A stretch of 64,000 nucleotides of DNA from Symsagittifera roscoffensis (Eukaryota; Xenacoelomorpha; Acoela; Convolutidae), in NCBI RefSeq assembly GCF_963678635.1, contig NC_087066.1, positions 28,091,301-28,155,300 on the forward strand, given 5' to 3'. How positions within the stretch are numbered: position 1 is the stretch's first letter; each line of letters starts with the position of its first letter. The notes beneath the pieces were generated by a model. The model made no database searches. It was not told where the DNA came from and worked only from the letters and a program-made list of their open reading frames with translations. Positions 47,351 through 58,526 of the stretch are shown here, piece by piece. A program made the position numbers and the translations under genes.

Positions 47351-47447
47351 ATTTTATAGAGACTAACATTGAAAAGCCAGCAGAGCCGTTTATTATCCAT
47401 AAAAGTCAAAAGCGAGAAGGAGGCAGATTTTTATGCATCCCGGTCAG
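47351..47447 (+). CDS. candidate internal exon, unidentified host gene
   Basis: Acceptor TACTTTCAGAG| and donor GTCAG|GTAGAT bound an open frame giving FIETNIEKPAEPFIIHKS and then a basic stretch with GGRFLCIP. With the G left by the exon at 45640 the junction codon is GAT and the frame stays open, whereas the alternative acceptor two bases upstream would hit a stop. Three consecutive candidate exons keep phase. Confidence 0.45.
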
Positions 47448-47515
47448 GTAGATCGTTTTTTTTTCGAGATTTTGTTAGAGGTTTCATTCATGATTCTTCA
47501 TAAGTTTTGGGGTAG

Positions 47516-47586
47516 ATGCAAATGGCGATTCGGTGGGATCAAACTAAAGGAATTGACTATGAAAGATCAGAATACACATCCAGTTG
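47516..47586 (+). CDS. weak candidate exon
   Basis: Protein-like peptide MAIRWDQTKGIDYERSEYTS in a frame entered after TTGGGGTAG|, leaving before 'gttttcg'. Its phase matches only if the previous exon used the poor donor CCG|GTCAGG. It could be chance. Confidence 0.2.
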
Positions 47587-47599
47587 GTTTTCGTAAAAG

Positions 47600-48942
47600 G
47601 GTCTAAGTATCCTCAAAAAATAGAAGATAATAGAGCTCCAAGATGAGATAATCTATTCAAATAACTTAATAATTTCTATAGTTTAGTATCGAGTCTTCTC
47701 CTTTTCTTGAAATCAATGTTTTTTCGAAGTGATGGCCAGGCGCGGATGTAGGATTTTACCAAAAAGGAAATTTGCCGAAAACTTTCCCATTGAAGTTTGT
47801 TAACCATTTTACATAGAAAAGCTTTGGATCGGTCGCATGAAAAAGTATGTACTAAAAAATAACAAAAAATGGTTACCTCTGGTTTGCGATGAGTCTATTT
47901 CTTGAGGCCTATGATGCGTTAGCCCCACCCTTCTCCCAAATCCGAACTTTTGGTCCAAATAAAGAGTTGAACCATGCGTCTTCAAAAATGTTGAGTTTTG
48001 CAGAAAGAACCGAAGCAATTTTAGTTTCAGTATAAAAATAAAATTTTTTGCTTGCAATTACTCAAGCATGAAAACTTCCTCCTGTTAAGTTACGAAGTGA
48101 GTTCTGACTGATTTTGGTTGTAGTATTTGGGCACGAAAATAGTGAGTACTCTTATAAAGGTCTTGATGATTTTTTAAAGTTTTTCGTGAGGCGGGCAGAT
48201 TTTCAAGTTTTTGTTGACTTCTTAGGCCAATCAAAATGATAATCTCAGCTTTGCTTAAATACAAAATTTCAATTTTGAAACAAAAACAGGCTAACTACGG
48301 CAATTTGAGACACTTTCTATAAAGTTTATTAGGATCATGACGTTTTGATACTGACCGCTTCCTTCTCAAAGTATTAATATATAATGACGCTAAGGGCGTT
48401 TTTAGAAAAATTTCAGGTTAAAAATGCGTGTCCTTGAATAGTATGAAATAGGGTGGTCAGGTGGTAAACTCCTGACCTTGAGGGAAGGCGGAGGGAAAAG
48501 ACGTCTTCTTGCCCCCCTCCATCTGCCCAAAACCCACAACTGATGGCACGTGTTTTTGATTGAGAGAAACTAAAAAAAAACTAAAACTCACTTGCAAGCA
48601 GTTCCTACTCAGTCTCAAGGGTAAAAATAAGGAGAGTAACTGGTTATTGCGCGAGCAGCACGGACAGTTGCAATCACTTTCATAAACACACCTGCAAACA
48701 GTTTAGTTTCCTTAACTTTACGTAGTTTTTTCTGTGTTTGGTAAGATAAATGGAACTAGACAACAGCTGAAAATATACGTAATATAAGCATAATTGGCTA
48801 AGAGTAATGAAGGTAGTGAAGACTCTTATAGAAGTCTTGATGATTGTTTTTTTTTCAAGTTTTTTAAAATATTGATGCACTTAAGTATAATGCGCTTTTT
48901 GATTTCAATTGAAATTCATCTGCTGAAAGTGACATAAATAGC
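47600..48942. other. gene-free stretch left of Polinton copy 3
   Basis: AT-rich. A small duplication is visible ('actcttataaaggtcttgatg' near 48150 and 'actcttatagaagtcttgatg' near 48825). ORFs at 47809-48057 and 48680-48880 lack protein-like features. Confidence 0.4.
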
Positions 48943-48948
48943 ATTGTC
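48943..48948. repeat. 6-bp target-site duplication, left
   Basis: ATTGTC directly before the Polinton terminus. The same six bases directly follow the right terminus at 62133-62138. Six-base duplications are the hallmark of Polinton integration. Confidence 0.93.
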
Positions 48949-49310
48949 AGTAGTGTATGTTGGGGCAGTTCAGCCGAAGGTGGGGGTGCGGACCTCTATG
49001 TATTAACATAGGCTATAGAGTAACCGGTCCGCATCCTAAATATTATTATAGGCAATAGATTTCCCAATGTATTAAGATAGAATTGGTAGGTTTCATGGTT
49101 TGAGTGATGGTAAGAGAATGGTAACAAAAACGGTATTTTGTGTGGAAATGTCTAGTTTTTTCGCAACAAAATTGGCGCGCATTACCTAATGGGTAAATAT
49201 TATTGGTATATTACATGGGAATAGATATTCCAGTGTACTAAGATTGGTCATAGTTTCAGATGGTAAGATGGTAAGTTTCAAAAAAAATTGGCGCTCGAAA
49301 TTTTTGGCGC
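48949..49310. repeat. Polinton copy 3 left terminal inverted repeat
   Basis: Inverse of 61780-62132 with scattered differences. Features in order: GGGGCAGTTCAGCC; a G run; the palindromic pair TATGTATTAACATA; TTTCATGGTTTGAGTGATGG; GGCGCGCATTACCTAATGGG; CCAGTGTACTAAGATTGGTC; AGATGGTAAGATGGTAAG. Confidence 0.9.
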
Positions 49311-49461
49311 TCGATTTTGCCAATGTTCCAGATTCTTAATGTTTTCTTAGTCGAAAACCAGTATACTGTTAACCCAAACGTAGCGTTCGAAAATAATTTT
49401 TCAAAAAAAAAGATTAATTACAGAGAAAATGTATTAGTTCACAGCCTCGTATACATTTTTA

Positions 49462-52340
49462 TTACATAATCTCTTGCAAATTTACAGGTTCAGTATGTAT
49501 TCCATCACCTTCAACTTCCCGTTTAGGGTAAAAATAGCTCAGTCCTTTTTTAAGTTGTTCATAAGTTACGACTGCATGGTTAATCGTTTTGAATCCTCTA
49601 TTCGTTGACTTCAAATTCACTGCCTCATCCAGTACTTGTCGATACTTTGCCATCGGGCCATCTTCAGAGTCTTAAAATGCGCGTTTGTTCAGTCCTTTAC
49701 TGCTAAACTTGTACTTTTGACTTTTACAGCAATAGGTTTTACTATACAGGCATAAAATTTCGTTGCATCTGAACTTCTCCTTGAACAATCCTGGTTCTCT
49801 CTTGTCATGTTTCTTATGTTTAGAACCGCAAGTACGTGGGAAAAAAAGTGTTTTTCGCATCTGCTCTGAAATCGTCTCGACAGTCCTTGCTCCGCTTTTC
49901 AGTTCATTCTGCTCGCTTGCTGGGAAGGATACAATCATCTACATTTTCTTCTGCCAAAGCCAAGTAGAAGGAATCTTCATCCATTTCGAGTTCCTTGAAT
50001 TGTTGAAATCGCAAAATTTAGTTTCTTTGGATCCATTGAAACTCCACGAAATTGTTTCGGATCACAACCCAATTTTTCAAGAAAATCATAAAAGATCTTG
50101 GAGGTTATTTTACCGTAGAAAATTGCAAAATGATGTCATCTTTTCCTGTTACCAGATAGATTTAAGCTAATTGTAGTTTTCTAATCCCATAAGTGGTTTG
50201 GTTTTAGGCCCGAGTTTCTTCAAGGCTTGCTCTTCAGTTAATCCAGTATTGAGAAGGTTTTGAAAATCGTCATACTTTTTCTTGAGAGCGTTGCTATTCT
50301 TCAGTTTGCTGTTGAAGTTATCATACGAGGGTAGTTGTTGTCCATCAAGCGTGTTGGGAGTATCAAACCACTCGTATGGAAAATATCTTTTCATCTTACT
50401 GGCTTTGCAAGCTTTTAGAGAAGAGTCTAAAGTGGTAGGTCCACGCAGAAACTTCATAACGTCCAGAAGCTGAACATCTCCAAATTTGGAAGAAACAAGT
50501 CGTTTGCCTTCTTGATAACTGAAGTTGACAAGGTAGGGAATGAGATAAGATTTAAAGAGGCTTAAATCATACCGACCACTGTTGAATACAAATACTGGTA
50601 GAGTATTGGTGTATCTCTCTAGATGTTGCATTAAATCAATCAATTGATTTTTTTTATTCCTGAGAAAGCTGAGAAAATGAGTGGATGCGTCTGTTTCTTC
50701 CTCATTCTCGATACAATCGTCTTCGTACTCTCTTGTATCACTCTTTTTGAAACTGCCTCGTTCATTAAGGATGCTGAAAATTGTGTGTAGCCGCTTTTTG
50801 ATGTTATTTCCAATTTCCAGAAACTTTGATTGCATTTCGGCTTTATTTTTTTCCGCTAACAACTCAAGTTTGCCACAAAGTCAGTACTGAGAGATTGTGG
50901 ATCTTTGTCACACAAAATTATGGTTTTATCAAGTATTTTTCATGAAATTGACACTGATATTGGTTCATGCTTCTCAAACCAAGTTATTGTTTCGGTTGAC
51001 TTTAGTTCTTCGGATGGCTCGCAAACTGGTTTGTTCTTTTGTATACTCATTATTGAACCCATTCAGTTTCTCAAACAAAGTCTCTTGTAGAGCATAAACT
51101 TTTTTGGGGTAAATGATTTTGATTCGGTCCTTGCAACAGAGAAACTGGTTTTTGAAGTGATCTGCTTTGTGGAAAAATGTATCGCAAGTTGGGCATCGGA
51201 AGCATTTGAAGAAATTGTCGATGTTATTGACGTAAATAATGTGGCTGTTGTATCGTAGAAGATTCACTGTAATCTCGTATTTACCGATACTTCTCCGAGC
51301 TAATTCTCCCATAAAATCTCTGTCTTCAATGTCGATATTGTAGATAAAAATGTTTTTCTCTACTACATCTTCAACTATTGGTAGATTATCGAAACTCCGC
51401 GAAACTGTTTTGGATCACAGCCCGATTTTTCAAGAAAATCTCAAAAGATCTTGTGGGTGGATGTTTCAAGGTTGGTTATTAGATGTAAATGAACTGCAAG
51501 CGCTCGAAACAAACACAAATTGTCATTGTATGTTTTTTTTGTGTTTTTATCCGAAACCAACAATTAACATGGCTATTTCTCAGAAGTGGTTCGGGAATCA
51601 CTGAATCTGGACATCCCATGGGTTACGTTTTAGAGTAAGGCGGCAAAAATGGTCACTTTAGTGATGAGCTTGAATCGCCATTTCATGTTTTGTCTCTCTT
51701 GTGTACAAACTTCAATGATATCTTGCTTATTGACCTTGTTCTATATAGTCATCAAGTCTGCTTTAGTGCAAAGCAGTGTAGACTTATCAAAGAGTGTGTT
51801 ATTTTCATGCGCGTAGAAATAACGATATTCGTCCGTTTCTATTTTATGTAATACAAATCCCAAGCCAATGTTGATTTTTGCTGCACAGTCAAGTTTTTTA
51901 AAGACTTTATCCGGTTTTTCATTAACTAGATTAGGATCTCTACTTTTGAAAGTTGAAAATTAAACACCTTGTGGCGCCCATTTTTTATCTCAGTATCTGT
52001 CAAGAAGTGTTGACAGGCATTCAACTCATCTCCTAGCTGATCACTTTCCTCCTCTTTTTCCAAGATTTCATTAAAATTCGCAACAGATTCACTCGTTTTT
52101 CTCGCTTTCAACCCGTGATCCTTCTTGCGAAGTTGTTCAAGTGAATAAAAGATAGGAAAGTCTTTCTCACACGATACATACTTTGTTGACTTCGGGGTTG
52201 ACATTACGTGCTTATTGCTCATATTAAAATTCATTTTTTCCTGGTTGTAAGTACAATAATTACGTTCCGGACAAGAAATAACTCCGCGCACGCAACTTTT
52301 GTACTCTTTACCACAGTTCTCACTTTACTCTCACAGTTCT
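49462..52340 (-). pseudogene. Polinton DNA polymerase B, palm deleted
   Basis: Minus strand, N to C: N-terminal zinc-finger-like part and linker (51926-52291, VISCPERNYCTYNQEKMNF and later LNACQHFLTDTEIKNGRHK); finger CFRCPTCDTFFHKADHF (50974-51312); exonuclease region with FNSGRYDLSLF and later QLLDVMKFLRGPTTLDS (50167-50862, the longest intact block, 231 codons); then only motif C, altered to MDEDSF (near 49980); the block with KHDKREPGLFKE (49672-49938); and the C-terminus (49462-49653). The palm between exonuclease and motif C is missing, including motifs A and B. In its place near 50020-50110 is a displaced duplicate of sequence also present near 51390-51460. Frames are broken at several points. 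Confidence 0.88.
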
Positions 52341-52559
52341 CATTCCGGTTGAGCAAAGGCGTCTGAAAAAAAAGAGGGAGATTTAGCATGTACCGAAATT
52401 AAACAAAAGTACATGAGACCTACAAAATTGGGAGATTTATAAAGATTATTTATACTTACTTTGAATTGTTGAAAGATTTTGAAACTAATTTCAAGTAGTT
52501 ATACATACTACAGAGCGGTTGCCTTTAACGTAAAAGGAAATCTGAAAATTATGAGTTTG

Positions 52560-52660
52560 ATTTACTGTTGCTTAGAGAAAATCATCCAATCAGAACTGAG
52601 AATTTTTTTAGTAGCACTATTTCCTGGAAATCAACCAATCAGAATCCAGCATTTTCTAAA
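52560..52660. promoter_or_regulatory. CCAAT-box pair between divergent Polinton genes (copy 3)
   Basis: ATCCAATCAGAACTG (near 52586) and CAACCAATCAGAATCC (near 52623), same order, wording and spacing (about 36-50 bp) as in copy 2 at 32740-32870. Confidence 0.5.
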
Positions 52661-52774
52661 AGTGAACGATTTGTTTTTTTTTTTTAAAAGTTAATCATAA
52701 ATTGAAATAAGTCTATCAAAAACGTTTGATTGATTTTTCTCGAGTTACTTTACAAGGAAAAAGAAAAAATTTCA

Positions 52775-53035
52775 ATGGACGTTCTTATTGATGAAATAGA
52801 TGTTGACTCTTACTTTTTTCATATTTTCTTGGACGTTTCTGTTGTCCAAAATAGAGTGCTCCGACTGAGTAAAGGTCTGTTTAGGGAAACTTATTCAATC
52901 AAAGAGTTTACTCTTGATCCACATATTGCGTATCAAAGCTTCAAACTTACGGCTGAATTACACCTCACAAAACAAGAAATTTTATTTATTTTAGAAAACT
53001 TGAAGTTAATAAAAAAGTCGTGCGATAATATATAA
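52775..53035 (+). CDS. Polinton ORF X (copy 3), 86 residues, likely shortened
   Basis: The first in-frame ATG (52775) starts MDVLIDEIDVDSYFFHIFL. It is divergent to the polymerase and follows the CCAAT pair by about 150 bp. The frame continues through LFRETYSIKEFTLDPHIAYQ to a stop at LIKKSCDNI. Copy 2 shows a homologous continuation beyond this point, so the stop here is probably a truncation. No transmembrane segment or known motif. Found in two copies in the same position, so a genuine element gene rather than a chance ORF. Confidence 0.58.
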   Translation: MDVLIDEIDVDSYFFHIFLDVSVVQNRVLRLSKGLFRETYSIKEFTLDPHIAYQSFKLTAELHLTKQEILFILENLKLIKKSCDNI

Positions 53036-53449
53036 AAGACTCTTTTTATCCCCTAGCCGATACCCAAATTTGTAAAAAATCCCCAGCAAATCTCTTTATT
53101 CCTTCATTTCTTTAAGGACTTTCACAGCTCAAAATCCTGCTTGATTTGATTTCGAACCAGATTTCCAAAGATTTGCTTTAAAAAAATCCTCAACTTTAAG
53201 TTATCCTCTCCAATATACTTCGAAATCAAACAACTTGATTATCTACTCAAAAATCAGCAATTTCTCGTTGGTAGCATACAAAAATTCAATTTAATTGATG
53301 CAAAGAATTGCAGAGATGTTACTTGTTCGCTATTCTTTTGATTTTTATATCAGCAATATTTCTTATTTTTACAGCAAACTAATTTTGGTCATTTCTGCTA
53401 CAATTGTTTTTGTGTATATTTTCAATAATTTGGAATATTTGAGTCCTTA

Positions 53450-53660
53450 AAAAATTCCTCTGATTAGATACGACAACTAGAACAACAACGAACATTTTTG
53501 TGATTGGAAACGACAATGTGTAAAAAATACCTAAAATGGAATTTTGTTTCCAATTGGACGCGACATTTATATAAGAATTTTATATGAGGAAGCTGAAAAC
53601 TGATTGACCAGGACTACAAACCTAATAAGGAAAGTCAATTCTGATTGGTTGAACCCACAT
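53450..53660. promoter_or_regulatory. CTGATTGG cluster upstream of Polinton ORF Y (copy 3)
   Basis: Boxes GTGATTGGAAACGAC (53500), CAATTGGACGCGAC (53551), CTGATTGACCAGGAC (53599) and TTCTGATTGGTTGAACCC (53638), with a mutated CTGATTAGATACGAC at 53459. These match the copy 2 cluster one for one. Confidence 0.5.
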
Positions 53661-53936
53661 ATTCGAGTTAAAGTTACCCCTAACTCCTAATTGGAAATAG
53701 TTTTACTTTCATCTAAACTACCGTCAACTACCTCCTCTCTCAGCTCTAAATACCTTAATTTCAACTTATCTTCCGTATGCTACCCCCTCGCAGCTCTTTT
53801 TTGTTTTTACTCTTCTTCTCAACTTATTACTCAAAATGATCTTCTCAGTGCAAGACAGCAACCTCATGTACTTTTTTCGCCTAATCTAGTACAAATTAAA
53901 GTGCGAGAACTAGTCTCTGGAGATTTTCTGGTACGA

Positions 53937-54290
53937 ATGGACATCCCAAACCAAGTCTGGCACATGTTGGAGGTAATGCGAAGAAATTTCAACCAAAATC
54001 TTAAGATGCAAGTACCCATGACAGAGAACCAACTTGGAGAAATGCCAATGATGGAGGAAGTGGCTGAGAATGTAGTAATGAAGTACCCCGAAACTCCTGA
54101 CTCTAGATATGTGGCTCAACCATTCAATTATGTGGCTCAACCAATCTGTGAACAATCCAATTACCATCGAAGAGAATGAGAGGTTCTCTGAGCAAAGAAT
54201 TCCAGTCAGCGAACCACCAAGACAAGCACCAGCGGTGGAGGCAAGACCAGCTTTGCGTTCTACAGAGATACTCCAGAACTCCTGAATAAT
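53937..54290 (+). pseudogene. Polinton ORF Y (copy 3), frameshifted near its end
   Basis: ATG at 53937 starts MDIPNQVWHMLEVMRRNF and the frame runs to a stop at 54179. The C-terminal part homologous to copy 2 (…EPPRQAPAVEARPALRS) follows in another frame to about 54285, so a frameshift near 54110-54140 truncates the protein. An open stretch upstream of the ATG (KVRELVSGDFLVR) is also conserved, so the true start could lie further upstream. No domain recognised; acidic in the middle, Pro-rich tail. Confidence 0.58.
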
Positions 54291-54429
54291 TATTTTGTAA
54301 ATAATTGATGTTTGATGTTTGTTTCGTTCTCTGTAGTTGAATAGTTTCTTCAATTTTCTTTTATTTATCAAAATTGATGAGAAGTTCAGGTTAAATCATT
54401 GAAAAACAATTACGACTTAATTTAGTGTC

Positions 54430-55040
54430 CCAAATTCGCACGAATCTTAAGAATCTTGACTACGTTTTGCATAAGTATTAGAGAAAAAACCAATAGAAAA
54501 TTTGTACACAAGTAAAAATACCTGATCATTTGTTGCATCTTGTAAAAATATCTCAAACACTTTGGCACTTTGAAACATTTTTCGCATTTTGACAAAAAAG
54601 TGAAACACTTTTCGCATTTGTAGGAGAAAAAAAATTGAAACACTTTTCGCATTTTGTCGAAAAAAGTGAAACAATTTTTGCATCTTGTCATATAAATTGA
54701 ACTACTTTTCGACTTTTTAGAAAAAAAGTGAAACATTTTTCGAATTTGCAGGAAAAAAGTGAAACACTTTTTGCATTTTGTCAAAAAAATTGAAAAAATT
54801 TTCGCATCTTGTCAAAAAACCGGAATACTTTTCGCATTTTCTAGAAAAAAGTGAAACACTTCGCATTTGTAGGAGAAAAGTGCGAAAATTTTCACACGCG
54901 TTTGAAAAAATTGAAACACTTTTCACATTTTGCTGACAAAATTGAAACACATTTCGTATACTGTTGAAAAATGAAACAATTTCTCATCTTATCGGAAAAA
55001 AAATGAAACACTTTTCGAGTTTTGTAGAAAAAATTGACAA
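54430..55040. repeat. minisatellite of about 31-34 bp units
   Basis: Imperfect units like GTGAAACACTTTTCGCATTT separated by 'tgtcaaaaaa' or 'gtaggagaaa', about 15-18 copies. Minus-strand frames here read as KCEKCFTF repeats and are an effect of the minisatellite. Copy 2 has a related but not tandem region ('tttttgcacac'). Confidence 0.8.
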
Positions 55041-57157
55041 ACACTTTAGCATCTTGACAAAAAAAATCAATACAATTTTTCTTGCACAGTTAATTATTAG
55101 TCTTTATGGAACTCTTGTTCAAAATTTAATCCTTTAGAAAACTAATTGTCACATGTCTGTTGATCAGAAAGAATGAAAAACCAATGTATTATCATAAGTT
55201 AAATACGATGAAAGTCATCATAATGGAATTTTTTCAAGCAATATGTCAACATCTTTTTTGCATTAAAGTTTTCCGTTTAATCAATTAAGATGTTGAGTTA
55301 AAATTTAGCATAATTTTTGAAAAAACCAAATACAAACATGCATTTTCCAACAAAAATTGTCGCACACTTGTAAAAAAGTCAAAAGGTTTTGTACAATTTG
55401 AAAGATTTCGAAATTTTTTATTCATCTTGCAAATTTTCTTGGGGAGTTTTTGGCACTCGTAACAAAAACTAATTAGATTTATAAGTTGAAAACTGTTCAA
55501 GTTGGAAAAAAATCAACTTTGACAAGATTCTTATAACAAATATTCAATTATCATAAGAACAATCGACACAGCTAAGAAGGTGTCACTTGATTTTTTAGGA
55601 AATTAAGAAGTAATTCCAACTGAGCAAATGACGTCATTACGCTTCAAACTTTACTGTTGAACAGTAAAAGTTGTATAATATTTCCACCAGAGAAATTGAC
55701 GCCACTATTCATAAACTTCTAGAATCTTCTAATTTTTAGAATCTACAGAATCAATCCTCAAATTTTATGAGAAATCATTACACATTAATTTTTAGATTTT
55801 TCTGAATCTTCCAAATTCTAGAATTATCCAATAAAAATTTAATCAATCAGAATTCCAAAACTAACTCTAAGGTGATGAGATTGATGAAAAATTTTCTGGA
55901 ACTCACTTAATTTGCTAGTTTTTAAATCTAATTAAAAATACTCAACCAAGGTTGTAATTAAATGAAACAATTTTCAAGGAAATTCTTCTCTTTAAAAAAC
56001 CTTTCAGATTTAGTTTCAGGACAACAATAATTTTTATTCTACAAAACCATTTAAAAACAATTAAAGTCAACCATCTGTTGCAAAATTTTTGAATGAGTTC
56101 AGATATCTTTTTGAGAAATTCAACAAAACCTACAGCTGAAAAAAAATTTCATTTCATTTGAAATACTTCTACAGTTCAGTTCATTCTATTAACATGAGTA
56201 AAATTTTTAAAAGAAACGAAAATCTATCCCAAAAATTGAAACCAATCATAATAGAACGAGTGAGTTACTGCATCCAGTTTGAAATTGGTACTAAATTTGT
56301 CAAGATTCTCAAATTTAATAAAATCTGACAGACTAGTGAGCGAAATGTCATAGATCTTTCAGAATGGAGAAAACTCGAGAATAAAAGACTCAGATAATTT
56401 AGAAAAGAATTGGCTATGTTTCCCGTGCTTTTTTCTCGAAGTCACCTGAAAACCCGTACTGAAAACCCGTACTGAAGATCCGAAGAAGTGTTTCAGTCCC
56501 TTAAGAATTTCTCTACTTTATTGGCGAAAATTTGAAACAACTCATTATAGAAGGTTCAAGAAAGAAAAATTGAAGGTTCAACAGGATAATTTATAATATA
56601 GCCAATTCTTTTCTAAATTCTCTAGATTGGGTTTTCATATGATTCAAATGAAAAAAAATTTTGTTGAAATTATGGATCAGGAATAAGGAAATAGTTTTCA
56701 ATTGCTTAAGTGAACATTTACTACAAATGACTATTTTTGAAAAAGAACGGTTGAATTTGACATCTTTTACACAGATCCGAAGAAGTGTTTCAGTCTCTTA
56801 AGAATTTCTCTGCATTATTGGTAAAAAAAATTGAAACAACTCGTGATAGAAGGTTCAAGAAAGAAAAGTTTGAAGGTTCAACAGGATAATTTAGCTCTGT
56901 TTAGAAGAAAATAACGTGTGGCACATGAAGAATAAAGTGACAAAAAACTCGAAAGTTAACTCAGTTTTTGTTTCAAATACTTTTTTTTTGTCTTTTACAC
57001 ATTTATTTTCTTTTTCCTGTTTTTAAAATGGTTTTTTTTTCATTTGAATCAGTTGTTTCTGAGCAAATGCTTAGTTTTTAAAGATTTGTCGGTGTCCATT
57101 GTTATGAACACATTTAAAGAAAATTGCAAATTTTATCACAAAGCTTTCATAATCGCC
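55041..57157. other. silent AT-rich middle of Polinton copy 3
   Basis: No ORF above chance. Contains a direct repeat of about 117 bp (56477-56593 and 56774-56892, 'gatccgaagaagtgtttcag' to 'ggttcaacaggataattta') and a nearby inverted pair ('agaaaagaattggctat' near 56400 and 'atagccaattcttttct' near 56599). This is where full Polintons often carry capsid or other genes; none is seen. Confidence 0.5.
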
Positions 57158-57508
57158 CTACACAGAACCATCAATAAAGCAATCAATAAAATTGAACAAA
57201 TCAGATTCATATTTTGAGTTTCGAACTTTTCGAATTCTATCCAGAAACGCTGAACCAAGAGTTTTTGTGGAAGCTATTTTCTGATTACAACATGAAAAAT
57301 GTCTCCTGAATTTTTTCCGCATAAGTCGTTTCTTTGCAATACTAGTCATCTATTCGGCAATTTTCCATCGTAAGTTGTGCTGAACTGCTCGACAAAGCTG
57401 ATTGAATATTTCTCCTCTTGATGTAACAATAGTTGAATAGAATCTGTGTTTGAACAAAATGTAGAGACAGTCAATTTCTCGATATTTGTTTACATGTTTA
57501 TATAATCC
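57158..57508 (-). pseudogene. unidentified Polinton ORF, one in-frame stop
   Basis: 117 codons are open on the minus strand from a CTATAG| acceptor-like site to the stop at 57158, except for a single TAG at 57350-57352. Before it: REIDCLYILFKHRFYSTIV, then EIFNQLCRAVQHNLRWKIAE. After it comes a very basic segment (KKRLMRKKFRRHFSCCNQK), then ESDLFNFIDCFIDGSV. The basic patch suggests nucleic-acid contact. An upstream open exon-like piece at 57559-57715 may belong to the same gene, but the splice phase does not fit as drawn. Not recognised. Confidence 0.4.
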
Positions 57509-57558
57509 CTATAGAATTTAGCTTAGAGATGTTCCTATTAAAACCAATTGGAACTTAC

Positions 57559-57715
57559 AATTCTCCACAGAACATAAGGAACTGTAGGTAGAGACACAAT
57601 AATCATTGGTTACTATGTATTTTTCGTAAAAATCACTGGAAACAGAAAGAAATAGCGATTTTTCATTATAATCTGAATAGAAGCTGGGAAGAGCTTGACA
57701 CATAGCTGCAGCCAT
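57559..57715 (-). CDS. candidate first exon of unidentified Polinton gene
   Basis: ATG at 57715 opens MAAAMCQALPSFYSDYN, rich in Ser/Tyr, up to GAGAATT|GTAAGT, a strong donor. A short intron (about 50 nt) to the CTATAG acceptor would join it to the ORF at 57158-57508, but the phase is off by one, so either the junction or the model is wrong. Unspliced, the frame runs to 57518. Confidence 0.35.
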
Positions 57716-57929
57716 CTGGAACAACAATTTTTGCTGAGAATTGTCGATTTATATAGGAACACTAACACCTACACAATTCCATACTTAGAAACTTCACAGA
57801 AAAGTTCCATTTTTATTTCTATTTCCATTTTATGGTTAGCTGAATGACTCATATTGTTTACTTCCATTTTTATTCAACCTCATTTGATTTTTCTCGTTTC
57901 TCTTCATCTGATCAGTTTGCTCTTCACAA

Positions 57930-58526
57930 ATGTACTCAACAAAAAACACTAGTCCCAATTATTTTGAATTCTCAAAAAATCAAACAAGAATTGTGAGATT
58001 TGTTTGGTTTCAAAACTCCTACAAGCGGAAAAGTTATTTTGAGCCCTGCTTTCAACTATTAAAAATTAATGATTTGGGACAATTGGAAAAGTCCCAACAA
58101 ATCTATATTAGTGTAAAAGAAGGAGAAGCATTATCGGCAATCCGCAATACTGTTTTTCACGATGCTGCTGAAAACCTAGGACTCGTACCTATATATGAAG
58201 CCAAATCTAGCAAAGAATCAACAATGGATCAGGAGTTAGACATCTGTAATTGAGTATATGAAACAGGAACATACAACAATAGGAGAGAGTCTGCCACAGT
58301 CAAAAAGTACAGCGTGAACAAGCCACCCTACATTCAGATTCGACTCTTCACTGCAAAAGAGAACGAAGCAATGAAACAAGTTGCTTTTGTTAACTATACT
58401 TTGAACGAAATCAAAGAACTGTCCCATATTTTGGGAGACTTTATGTTTGTTGATAATTTTAAACCTCAGTATTGCTTTGTGATGTCTTGTATGTTTGGTA
58501 ATTCAAATGTTATTGGTTCAAACTAA
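57930..58526 (+). pseudogene. unidentified Polinton ORF of about 198 codons with one in-frame TGA
   Basis: Starts at an ATG (MYSTKNTSPNYFEFSKNQ) and is open to 58526 except for one TGA at 58251-58253. Both halves are in the same frame and have good globular composition: first QIYISVKEGEALSAIRNTVF, then KPPYIQIRLFTAKENEAMKQ and later ELSHILGDFMFVDNF. Lack of frameshifts over ~600 bp suggests a recent single nonsense mutation, though readthrough or a tiny intron at TCT|GTAATT cannot be excluded. It may be a structural or DNA-handling gene; not recognised. Confidence 0.5.

Noticed and set aside
54422-54950. Minus-strand frames with repeated KCEKCFTF, looking like a cysteine-rich repeat protein
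   Set aside because: The period follows a 31-34 bp DNA minisatellite that is not a multiple of three overall, and the frames overlap each other.
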